DNA from: a virus
DNA length: 64,000 nucleotides
Reading direction: 5' to 3' (one strand)
Virus record (IMG/VR): IMGVR_UViG_3300035695_000002
Coordinates: 56,725-120,724 of that record
Within the stretch, counting starts at the first letter, position 1. Every line of letters begins with the position of its first letter. Positions 45,314 through 52,686 of the stretch are shown here, one piece after another. Below the pieces are notes generated by a model. The model worked only from the letters and a program-made list of their open reading frames with translations. It had not been told where the DNA came from and did not search any database. Both the position numbers and the translations under genes were made by a program.

Positions 45314-46432
45314 CTAGGGTAAATAAATGATGTAGTAACAAGCCAAAGAAGGTTGTTTATTATCATGAGCTAATCCTCCTCCTGTATTTTGAGCACTTAC
45401 TCCTGATACAACAGTGGATGTTTGCATTGTATTATCGGGAGTGGTCTGTCCTCCAAAAGCATCTGCTCCACCACCGGCATCAAATCTAGTACCATACGTT
45501 CCTCCGCTTCTAGAGAGATATAAAGCAGCAGGACCTCCTGTTATAGTACCAGCAGCATGCATTGTATGTACGTGACCAGGATCTGTAATAGAGTGAGTGT
45601 GGGAAGGTATTTCTGTAGCATCTAGAGTTATCTTATTAACCCCATATATAATGTCTCCTAGGGCATAATTAGGATTGAATGTAGGATCTGAGGCAGGATT
45701 AACTGTTGCAGCCAAAGCTCCTCCAGGAACTCCTTGAATAGCTCCTACAGGCACTCTACCCCTTTTATCAGGGGTTCCATTTAATCCGTTACATAAATAG
45801 ATATTTTCCCAATCTCCAAGTCCAGCTCCTGTAGCATCAAAATTGGCTAATGTGCCGTAATACTCCACTGCTGTATAAGGAACCATTTTGGTAGAAAACT
45901 TAGTACTTGTACCAATATTATCTAAATAAGCCTGAATAAGGGTATTTAAATCAGAAAGTTTTACATAATTAGTAAGAACATTTAATGCTAGTGCTGATAA
46001 TGTTGTATCTAAGGCACATAGTTTAGTTATAACTGCCTGTAAAACATCATGAGTATCAGAACTGTTTGTTACTCCTGATAAGCAATCTATATCATAGTCT
46101 GCATTCAATGTGGTTAGTGTAGCGTTTATTACATCTATTTGCTCTTGTAAATCACAAGTTGCTTTAATTAATGCTTCAAATAGATTTAAGGCTGTCAAAT
46201 CCTCACATGTAGGAATATATTTCTTAACTACATCACATATGATAGAAGAATCAATAGTGAGTTTTATACCTGTTCCGTCTAATGTAGATGTTAAAAAGGT
46301 AATGAGAGCCTGTTCTATATAAGAAAGACTATCTCCTGTTTTTATACCTAATACAGGAACATCTATTCCTGTATATCTAACACATTTATCTGAGGTGATG
46401 TCCGTACATCCGTTATAACAATTAGAGCACAT
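45314..46432 (-). CDS. Tail-collar-domain fibre protein (372 aa)
   Basis: The N-terminus (MCSNCYNGCTDITSDKCVRY) is Cys-rich and has the shared YTGIDVPVLGIKTGDSL module. The middle is helical with a repeated C..LTALN/LCALD pattern. The C-terminal ~180 residues carry the phage tail-collar (Phage_Collar-type) signature: LCNGLNGTPDKRGRVPVGA, then IPSHTHSITDPGHVHTM with repeated His, and NKQPSLACYYIIYLP. In this family the His pairs bind metal along a trimeric fibre. Likely a receptor-facing fibre. Confidence 0.85.
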   Translation of the reverse strand: MCSNCYNGCTDITSDKCVRYTGIDVPVLGIKTGDSLSYIEQALITFLTSTLDGTGIKLTIDSSIICDVVKKYIPTCEDLTALNLFEALIKATCDLQEQIDVINATLTTLNADYDIDCLSGVTNSSDTHDVLQAVITKLCALDTTLSALALNVLTNYVKLSDLNTLIQAYLDNIGTSTKFSTKMVPYTAVEYYGTLANFDATGAGLGDWENIYLCNGLNGTPDKRGRVPVGAIQGVPGGALAATVNPASDPTFNPNYALGDIIYGVNKITLDATEIPSHTHSITDPGHVHTMHAAGTITGGPAALYLSRSGGTYGTRFDAGGGADAFGGQTTPDNTMQTSTVVSGVSAQNTGGGLAHDNKQPSLACYYIIYLP

Positions 46433-46445
46433 TCTTTATATTGAT

Positions 46446-46712
46446 TTATTTGTTGATTAATATTTTTATCCTCGATGCTATTTTCTTCACTGTATATTTA
46501 CAAGCATAGTTGGGATTGTAAAGTTTATATGTAAGAATCCTTTTATAGTTTAATAGGTCCCAAAAAGCACCTCTATCTATACATTTATTTAAGTCAAATA
46601 TAGTGTTATTATATTCACTTTTAGCTAATGAGAATATCTTACAGTTAATCTCTGATAAGAGAATAGGGATTGTTGTACAATCTACACAATTATTTAGTCT
46701 GTGGTGAAGCAT
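46446..46712 (-). CDS. Small conserved-looking protein of unknown function (88 aa)
   Basis: The sequence MLHHRLNNCVDCTTIPILLSE has a CxxC pair, and further Cys are at NCKIF and KCID. The C-terminus is basic (YTVKKIASRIKILINK). The ATG at 46712 lies inside the 3' end of the 49-aa Cys-rich gene (23-nt overlap), so they are coupled. I recognise no domain; a small virion-assembly protein is a guess from location. Confidence 0.5.
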   Translation of the reverse strand: MLHHRLNNCVDCTTIPILLSEINCKIFSLAKSEYNNTIFDLNKCIDRGAFWDLLNYKRILTYKLYNPNYACKYTVKKIASRIKILINK

Positions 46713-46839
46713 TTACTTGAGGTGGTTGAGTATTTGGATTGGTAGCCTGTAAGGAAGCTGAATAACATCCTGGACAAAGTCCATTAGTTAATTGACAGGA
46801 ACATCCTTGCTCTGCACCACATTTAGCGCATTTTGCCAT
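46690..46839 (-). CDS. Tiny Cys-rich putative zinc protein (49 aa)
   Basis: Starts at an ATG at 46839 and ends at TAA at 46690-46692. The sequence begins MAKCAKCGAEQGCSCQLTNG and continues LCPGC, giving six Cys (4, 7, 13, 15, 22, 25) in two CxxC pairs plus a CxC: a zinc-ribbon- or rubredoxin-like knuckle. The tail is Pro/Gln/Asn-rich. It fills the gap between the 189-aa and 88-aa genes and overlaps the latter by 23 nt. Function unknown. Confidence 0.65.
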   Translation of the reverse strand: MAKCAKCGAEQGCSCQLTNGLCPGCYSASLQATNPNTQPPQVNASPQTK

Positions 46840-46845
46840 ATTATA

Positions 46846-47415
46846 TTATACGAAATTGGTTATAAAATTATTAGCTCTGGAGCATCCACAATTATTAGCA
46901 ATGAAATTACAAAGTTGTTTATCTGCTTGTCTATAAAGAGTATTGGCTGTATCTATAGCACATTCGTTAGCAGCAGCTTTAGATCCTTGTATAAAGAAGT
47001 AAATTGTGGTTAAATCTACTTTAGATTGAGTTTTGATAGCTAAATCACATTGCATCATATCTAGTTTCATGAAAGCATTATCAAACTTCTCTTGTATCAC
47101 TTCTGTTCTTTGGAATGTTTTTGTAACAAAGTTCTCAAAAGACGGTGTTACAGAATAAGTGAGTGTATAAGTTCCATCAGGAAGAGGAGTTAAATCATCT
47201 CCTGGAGCACTAAGTCCTAAAGAGAGAGAATTAAATACATTAAAGTCACTAGGAGTAAAAGGAAGAGACACTGTACCAAAGCCATTAGGAATCTCTATAG
47301 TAATAGTAGGAGAAGAAACAGGAGGACTATCTGGATATGTAGAAATATCAGCTATACCAAGAGTGTTCTTATCGTAGGTTTCTATTACTAATATGTCTAG
47401 TTTTAAATCTGCCAT
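46846..47415 (-). CDS. Conserved crAss-like virion protein candidate (189 aa)
   Basis: The N-terminal ~100 residues look like a beta-sandwich (LKLDILVIETYDKNTLGIAD, PSPTITIEIPNGF-type, DGTYTLTYSVTPSFEN). The C-terminal ~80 are helical with Cys (DMMQCDLAIK, ADKQLCNFIANNCGCS). It lies just after a terminator behind the 385-aa virion gene, with the tiny Cys-rich gene following. A structural role, perhaps a fibre base, is inferred from sequence type and neighbours. Confidence 0.55.
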   Translation of the reverse strand: MADLKLDILVIETYDKNTLGIADISTYPDSPPVSSPTITIEIPNGFGTVSLPFTPSDFNVFNSLSLGLSAPGDDLTPLPDGTYTLTYSVTPSFENFVTKTFQRTEVIQEKFDNAFMKLDMMQCDLAIKTQSKVDLTTIYFFIQGSKAAANECAIDTANTLYRQADKQLCNFIANNCGCSRANNFITNFV

Positions 47416-47432
47416 TATTTATTAGTTTAAAT

Positions 47433-47473
47433 AAAAAAAGGAGGAAAGCTTTTTACTTTCTCTCCTTTTTCAA
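47433..47473 (-). terminator. Rho-independent terminator after the 385-aa virion gene
   Basis: Minus strand: AAAGGAG(A)GAAAG, loop TAAAAAG, CTTTCCTCCTTT, then more T. It lies 22 nt after the stop at 47495. Confidence 0.8.
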
Positions 47474-47494
47474 GTTTATTATTGAGTTATCCTA

Positions 47495-48652
47495 TTAAGG
47501 AGTCAATGTAGACGTTGTGCTAGTAGTAGGCCATACAGTTGTCGTAGTAGACGTTGTAGTGATACAAGAGTTGTCATTTGCAACAGTTCCAAGAGCAGCT
47601 TCAAGAACAGCTTGAATACCTGCTGTAAGAGCTGTAGGAACAGCTACAATCACCAAACTATCTTCTTCAATATAATCACCCCACTGGTAAGCTGATTTGC
47701 TGAATTCATTGAATCTGATATAGAAGGTATCATATGTTGTGCCTGTAGTTACCCAAGACTCAAAGTTCTCGTTATAACCATTCATTCTATAAAGACTCTT
47801 CAAATATCCAGCTTGGTAGCTATAAAAGTTCTTTTCAAGTTGAGCAATCTCATCAGAAGTACCTGTAGCATAAGACGCACGTTGAGTTATAAGTGCTGTA
47901 GCTACAATATTACAACTGTCTGGTACAATAAAGTCAGCAGTGGTAGCAGGGCCTGAATATACGAATGTTCTAAACCACATTCTATCATATTCAAAAGGAA
48001 AAGCTGCAATATCGCAAGGTTGACCGTATTTAGTAAGAGGCTTACCAGAAATACGAAGAATTGCATTTGCGTCATTTCCTATACGTTGGAACTGATAGAA
48101 CTGAATTAGTTCAATATTATCAGAGTTAATTCCTGGAGCATGTTGACTAAGAGCTATAATTAGCTTGTCAATCAATGCTGGAACATCTGTGTTAGTACAA
48201 GGATCAGCACCGCAATTACAGCAAGGAGCTTGTACAGTTACACTACGAGTGAAACCATTGAAATAGAGAGTTGAAAGATAAGAAGATTGGGCACGTAAAG
48301 TAAGAGTGATAATATCACCGCATTTTACATTCCATCCACTTACATCTGTCACTTGTGTTGCAGGAGTAGGACATCCTATCACCTTACGCCATTCTGTAAC
48401 ATTGGAAGTACAATTTGCTGTTGCACAACCTTTGATTTTATCAGAACGTTTACTACCTTGTAAGTAGGTATTTGTTCTACCTTGGGCAAGATAGAAATAA
48501 TTAGAAGCAGCAATATTACCAGCGTTAGCCACTGTATAATCGCTTCTAAAAATACCAAACTGACCAGCAGTTAAGTCTTGTGTACTACCAGAGCTAGGGA
48601 GTGTATTCCCTACTGGAACCACGAAGACGGTGGTTAATGAGAAATCTGACAT
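47495..48652 (-). CDS. Major structural (auxiliary capsid-type) virion protein candidate (385 aa)
   Basis: The N-terminus (MSDFSLTTVFVVPVGNTLPS, then STQDLTAGQFGIF and YFYLAQGRTNTYLQGSKRSDKIKGC) is strongly reminiscent of a conserved crAss-like virion protein. The centre has a Cys cluster (APCCNCGADPC). The last ~25 residues are a Thr/Ser tract (TTTSTTTTVWPTTSTTSTL). It is followed by its own terminator, consistent with high expression. I think it is a capsid-decorating or abundant tail/head protein, but which one cannot be told from sequence alone. Confidence 0.65.
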   Translation of the reverse strand: MSDFSLTTVFVVPVGNTLPSSGSTQDLTAGQFGIFRSDYTVANAGNIAASNYFYLAQGRTNTYLQGSKRSDKIKGCATANCTSNVTEWRKVIGCPTPATQVTDVSGWNVKCGDIITLTLRAQSSYLSTLYFNGFTRSVTVQAPCCNCGADPCTNTDVPALIDKLIIALSQHAPGINSDNIELIQFYQFQRIGNDANAILRISGKPLTKYGQPCDIAAFPFEYDRMWFRTFVYSGPATTADFIVPDSCNIVATALITQRASYATGTSDEIAQLEKNFYSYQAGYLKSLYRMNGYNENFESWVTTGTTYDTFYIRFNEFSKSAYQWGDYIEEDSLVIVAVPTALTAGIQAVLEAALGTVANDNSCITTTSTTTTVWPTTSTTSTLTP

Positions 48653-48678
48653 TGTTTATTTAATTTAAATTGTTTAAG

Positions 48679-49410
48679 TTATTCGTCCGTTTTTATCCTA
48701 AATTCAGAGTTTTGAGCAGCAGCAGTATTTTCTGTATACATTGCTAAGTTCTCCACTGTTAAATCTATTAATTCATCCTCTAGATAGTTCTTTAGTTCAC
48801 AATCTACATCTGTAGAATTAGTACCATCAAACTTTACATATCCTGTTTTATCTATATACTTAGGATAGCGTATATATGAAAGATAGAGTTTAGAGGGGGT
48901 AAAAGTACCATCTGTAAATATTGATATTTCATCAGATGATATAATATTGAAAGTCTCCTGATATTCAAAAGAAGGCTTTGTATGATCGTTAGCTAGGAGA
49001 ATTTGTATATCTCCATGTCTTGCTAAATCTGGGTTTATTTTTACCCTTCTATCCTTACATTTCCCTTTACTTGCTAAAATGTAGCTATCTACATAGAACA
49101 TATAAGCAGGACTTACTTCAGATAGGGAGGCTGTCCATTTATTTAAAACAGTGTTGGTTTCTTCTAAATCAAGCGGATGATCTTCATAAGACTCTATGAG
49201 CTTTTCTAAATCCTCATATCTCTTCTTAAAAGCATCAAGTCCTAAACCACTAACTGTATTTTGACCATCAAGCTTTTGCTTTATCAGCTTTATTTGAGCC
49301 TCATTTAAAGCTAAAATCTTGTCTTCTAATTGAATTCTCTGATGTTCGTTACTTGATAGTTTATTTAGTTTTTGGTCTATTTTGTATAATAAACTATCTA
49401 CTGGGATCAT
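48679..49410 (-). CDS. Conserved crAss-like ring/adaptor protein candidate (243 aa)
   Basis: Residues 1-90 form a coiled coil (LLYKIDQKLNKLSSNEHQRI, LEDKILALNEAQIKLIKQKL). The second half is beta-type (FNIISSDEISIFTDGTFTPS, LYLSYIRYPKYIDKTGYVKF). It ends in a helix (ELIDLTVENLAMYTENTAAA). These phrases match a conserved crAss-like connector family. The start overlaps the previous stop by 4 nt. It sits between the MCP/321-aa genes and the 385-aa virion protein. Head-tail ring function is inferred. Confidence 0.65.
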   Translation of the reverse strand: MIPVDSLLYKIDQKLNKLSSNEHQRIQLEDKILALNEAQIKLIKQKLDGQNTVSGLGLDAFKKRYEDLEKLIESYEDHPLDLEETNTVLNKWTASLSEVSPAYMFYVDSYILASKGKCKDRRVKINPDLARHGDIQILLANDHTKPSFEYQETFNIISSDEISIFTDGTFTPSKLYLSYIRYPKYIDKTGYVKFDGTNSTDVDCELKNYLEDELIDLTVENLAMYTENTAAAQNSEFRIKTDE

Positions 49411-50372
49411 ACAGACATTAATTTTTTAGATTGTAATTTTTGTTGTAACATTATCAAATCTTCTTGGTGATCTTCATTAAGAAGGAATTTAACCAAGTCA
49501 TCCTCATCTTTTGCTATTTCAGCCTCTCCTTCATAGATTTTACCATTAGGTTTCATTCTGTAAATGGAGTGTGTAATTGCTTGTTTTACCAAGTCTTTAG
49601 CATGAAGAATATCTTCTTTCATATCAGCAAACCTAGTGAATACCTCTATAGGATTGAGTCCTTGGAAACTACCAGATTTAAATTCACTCTTTTTAAAGAC
49701 ATCATCTATTAAGTTATAAACAATCTCTTCTTTTGTATCTTCTGTTACAGGAAGTCCTAATTGTCTTGCCACCTTTCTCTTAGTCTCAGGAGACATCTTA
49801 TCAAGGGTTATAATTGCCTTGTTAACAGCTTTTTTCTTGTTATATGCTATTGTATTTTCAATTTCATCATCCACTACATACCATTGTGTATCTGCTGCAT
49901 ATTCTCCTCTTTCCCATGCTTGAAAAGAAGAAGCAATAGTTGGATGTACTCTAAGCCATGCAAATGCTAGTTCCTGATAGGGGATTCCTAAATCGAAGTA
50001 ATTGTCTCCATCTACCAATTTTACAGGTTGAACATGAGATTGATCTTCTGCTGAAAGAGATTTACTATGATCCCAGAAAGATGACTTAGGACCTAAGTCC
50101 ACACCTAATTCTTCTTCTAATTTCTTTCGAAGTTTTGAAACCCTTTCGATTTCTACATCTTTTGCCACCTTATCTTGGATTCTCCCGATATAGGAAGCTT
50201 GTGGATCTAAGCCTGTTCTGTACTTACCTGTTAATTCCTTATAAGGAAACTTTGTAGCACTTGTTCCAGGAACTCTTGTCATTCCATGTTTTGCAAGTTC
50301 ACTTTGCATTGTTTGCAATTGTGAACCAGAATAATTCCTTTTAATAGAGGAAATTTTAGCAGATCTGCCCAT
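49407..50372 (-). CDS. Conserved crAss-like head-module protein (321 aa)
   Basis: It starts MGRSAKISSIKRNYSGSQLQ. The middle is charged and helical (LRKKLEEELGVDLGPKSSFW), with YFDLGIPYQELAFAWLRVHP and a Lys-rich helical region (NKKKAVNKAIITLDKMSPET). It ends DLVKFLLNEDHQEDLIMLQQ. I recognise no enzyme motif. The location (after MCP, before the ring protein) suggests a head or head-completion role. A lone tRNA-like gene and a long hairpin lie just upstream. Confidence 0.55.
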   Translation of the reverse strand: MGRSAKISSIKRNYSGSQLQTMQSELAKHGMTRVPGTSATKFPYKELTGKYRTGLDPQASYIGRIQDKVAKDVEIERVSKLRKKLEEELGVDLGPKSSFWDHSKSLSAEDQSHVQPVKLVDGDNYFDLGIPYQELAFAWLRVHPTIASSFQAWERGEYAADTQWYVVDDEIENTIAYNKKKAVNKAIITLDKMSPETKRKVARQLGLPVTEDTKEEIVYNLIDDVFKKSEFKSGSFQGLNPIEVFTRFADMKEDILHAKDLVKQAITHSIYRMKPNGKIYEGEAEIAKDEDDLVKFLLNEDHQEDLIMLQQKLQSKKLMSV

Positions 50373-50407
50373 ATGTAGTTAATTTGTTGTTTGGTTTATT
50401 TTATTGT

Positions 50408-50480
50408 AGCGTTGTCTTGGATTCGAACCAAGGATTTCAAGCTTATGAGGCTTGCGAGATAGTCCACTTCTCTAACCCGC
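50408..50480 (-). tRNA. Lone tRNA-Met(CAT)-like gene with weak acceptor stem
   Basis: The D arm (GAGA/TCTC), anticodon arm (CAAGC, loop CTCATAA, GCTTG) and T arm (CTTGG, TTCGAAT, CCAAG) are perfect. The acceptor strands GCGGGTT and ACAACGC pair only at 1-3 and 7, with two G-A and one T-C mismatch. It is 11 kb from the main tRNA array, between the HNH gene and the 321-aa gene. It may be decaying, or may act as an RNA-processing signal. Confidence 0.7.
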
Positions 50481-50608
50481 TATTTGTAACTACTCTCGCC
50501 CAGTCACCAAGCGCTTATTCATGTTTTATACTAGTAAATAAGAACTAGTTTTTATTTTTGAAGACCCTCTTCGTACTCAGCACTACGAAGAGGTTGGGTC
50601 TTCTGTAA
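50481..50608. other. Intergenic stretch with long hairpin and ACTAGT repeats
   Basis: A stem-loop at 50560-50603 pairs GAAGACCC with GGGTCTTC and TCTTCGT with ACGAAGA, with a 4-nt bulge and a 10-nt loop. It is not followed by a T-run on either strand. Two ACTAGT palindromes 8 nt apart lie next to it (50530-50549). No gene is seen here. Confidence 0.6.
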
Positions 50609-51109
50609 TTATTGTAAATTTTTAATACTTCCTTTTTTCAAATATTCTAATTCTAGTACTCTCTTTACATGTGATTTATCTAAATAAGGATTATGAAGTT
50701 CTCTATGACAATTTGAACATAACAGTATACATTTCAAGGCTTCATTTAAAATTTCATCATCTGTCTTTGATTTTATATTTTGAACCTTTACTTCAAAACT
50801 TTTATCATATGGATTTTTGTGATGAAAGTCAAATGCTGATATATTTTTGTCATATCCACATTTTTCACATTTACCTCCAAAAAGCTCAATTAATTCTAGT
50901 TTCTTTTGAATTCCTCGTAAGGTGTACTTATTTAAACCATATTCATCTTTAAACTTTTTATGTTGTTTAGATGAGTTTATATATTTCGCCTTATCGTGAC
51001 ACTTCTGATTACAAAACCTTTTATCTCTTTTGAACTTTCTCTTTCCTATTTTACTTTTAAGTTCCTTACCACAATATTCACAATTCTTTATTTCGTTGTC
51101 AATATCCAC
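50609..51109 (-). CDS. Free-standing HNH homing endonuclease after the major capsid gene (166 aa)
   Basis: The N-terminal zinc finger has CEYCGKEL and CNQKCHDKA. The HNH core is CEKCGYDKNISAFDFHHKNP and CILLCSNCHRELHN, i.e. CxxC...HH...CxxCH. The start is a GTG that overlaps the MCP stop (TAGTG), so translation is coupled to the capsid gene. This placement directly behind a highly conserved gene is typical of selfish endonucleases. Confidence 0.88.
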   Translation of the reverse strand: MDIDNEIKNCEYCGKELKSKIGKRKFKRDKRFCNQKCHDKAKYINSSKQHKKFKDEYGLNKYTLRGIQKKLELIELFGGKCEKCGYDKNISAFDFHHKNPYDKSFEVKVQNIKSKTDDEILNEALKCILLCSNCHRELHNPYLDKSHVKRVLELEYLKKGSIKNLQ

Positions 51110-52662
51110 TAAAATTGCGGAATTTCCTCTATGAGAACTGTACGAGATAGATCTTCGATGAAGACATCACAACGATCTTGCATCCAAAGTTCGTATCCTG
51201 GGAACTTGTTAGCAGAACTCATACCTTGTGATTTTGCAAATCCTAAGTGGTGACGTCTACCATCAATATATCCCCAAGTCATAGAAGGTTCACCTTCCAT
51301 ACGCACTTCACGAATATTGTTTACAAGAGAACCATCTGACATAGGAGATACATCAAATACAAAGAATACTGGTGTAGACTTCTTATTTTGACCGAATTCC
51401 AAGTTAGATTGAGGAAGATCAAGTTCTTTTAAGTGAACTAATTCCACCCTACCTGTTTCCCTTGTAACCATGCTGTCGAAGGCAAAGTTATAAGTGATGT
51501 GTTGACCTTCTCCTTGCATATAACGATTACCGCTATCTGCCATGAATGTCAATCCAGAGTTCAAAGCATCTGTTTTCAAAGCTTGCTGGAAGGTATCAAA
51601 TCCAGCTTCATTAGTGTACATTTTAACCCTACGGTCTTTAACATCCACCCTACGATAGAACAAGTCTCCAAATACACTACGGATTAAGTTAGCAGAGAAT
51701 TCTCCACGATTGTATTGTACAAGGTTTCCGTTATTACGCATTCTGTGATAAACACCAGCAGTAGTACGCTTAAGCTCTTGTTTAGAACCTTTGCTCTTCA
51801 CTGTTCCAGGCTTACCCCAAATCATCTTTTTCACCTTCAATTCCAGCATTGCTTTACGCATCCAGAATTCAATGAAAGGTTCCCATTTAATATCATTACG
51901 TGTAAGAGGGAGTTGGTTTCTACGTTGTGGAAGATATACAAGAATATCCAAAGGTTTTCCTGAGCTATCTTTCAACATTTTAGTATCTGCCCATGCTGTG
52001 ATTTTGTGTTCGAAACCATATCCTGAACCCAAAGATTCAAACATTGTGATTTTTTCACCCAAACGAGGAAGTCCTAGTAAATCTTGGTCAAATTCACCAA
52101 TTGATGCATCTACCAATTCTAGTTCCAAACCAATCTCCAAGAATACAGGAGCCACAAAATCCACTGTAGGATTGTCCGTTACTAATGTAAACGAATAAAG
52201 GTATCCCATGTTCCAAGGTTGAGGATCTCTAATTACATAGAAACGAGGACCGTATTGACGGCTACCTACAGAAACTATTGAATTTGCAGAAAATTCATTA
52301 GTATCAAGTACTAATGAAAATTCTTGTCCATCAATTCCTGGCTTACTAAGAGCCTGTGTTGTAACAGGAACATCTATAATTTTAGGGAATTTGTAAGGAA
52401 CGTTAACATCCCATTTCCATGCATCACTGTTTGTATCAATGTAGAATGGAGTGGATTTGTTAATCATGTCCAAAAAGTCATTGCTATACAACGAACTTTG
52501 GGTATACAAACTTATGATTTTTTTGTCATAGTTTGCAGGATCTGTAGAGTGAAAACTCTCCAAGTGATTAGCGTCTGTAAGCTTACCTACAGCACGTTTG
52601 TCCATAGAAGCTACCCTAGCATAGGTAAAACCAGTTAGTCCTGGGATTGTTTGAATTGCCAT
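51109..52662 (-). CDS. Major capsid protein, crAss-like (517 aa)
   Basis: The sequence begins MAIQTIPGLTGFTYARVASM. It contains VSVGSRQYGPRFYVIRDPQP and TFMADSGNRYMQGEGQHITY, and ends with MEGEPSMTWGYIDGRRHHLG and DVFIEDLSRTVLIEEIPQF. The length, the position after a scaffold-like gene and these phrases match the HK97-fold major capsid protein of crAss-like phages as I know it. It assembles the icosahedral shell. No obvious prosequence is seen; the scaffold is encoded separately just upstream. Confidence 0.85.
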   Translation of the reverse strand: MAIQTIPGLTGFTYARVASMDKRAVGKLTDANHLESFHSTDPANYDKKIISLYTQSSLYSNDFLDMINKSTPFYIDTNSDAWKWDVNVPYKFPKIIDVPVTTQALSKPGIDGQEFSLVLDTNEFSANSIVSVGSRQYGPRFYVIRDPQPWNMGYLYSFTLVTDNPTVDFVAPVFLEIGLELELVDASIGEFDQDLLGLPRLGEKITMFESLGSGYGFEHKITAWADTKMLKDSSGKPLDILVYLPQRRNQLPLTRNDIKWEPFIEFWMRKAMLELKVKKMIWGKPGTVKSKGSKQELKRTTAGVYHRMRNNGNLVQYNRGEFSANLIRSVFGDLFYRRVDVKDRRVKMYTNEAGFDTFQQALKTDALNSGLTFMADSGNRYMQGEGQHITYNFAFDSMVTRETGRVELVHLKELDLPQSNLEFGQNKKSTPVFFVFDVSPMSDGSLVNNIREVRMEGEPSMTWGYIDGRRHHLGFAKSQGMSSANKFPGYELWMQDRCDVFIEDLSRTVLIEEIPQF

Positions 52663-52686
52663 TTGTTATTTAGATTTTAAATTTAT

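Noticed and set aside
47510-47560. Triplet-like repeats as a CRISPR or microsatellite array
   Set aside because: The repeats are degenerate codons for a Thr-rich tract within an open frame, with no spacers; no CRISPR array was seen anywhere in the window.
50560-50603. Hairpin after the HNH gene as a rho-independent terminator
   Set aside because: The stem is long but A-rich, not T-rich, sequence follows on the minus strand and no T-run follows on the plus strand.
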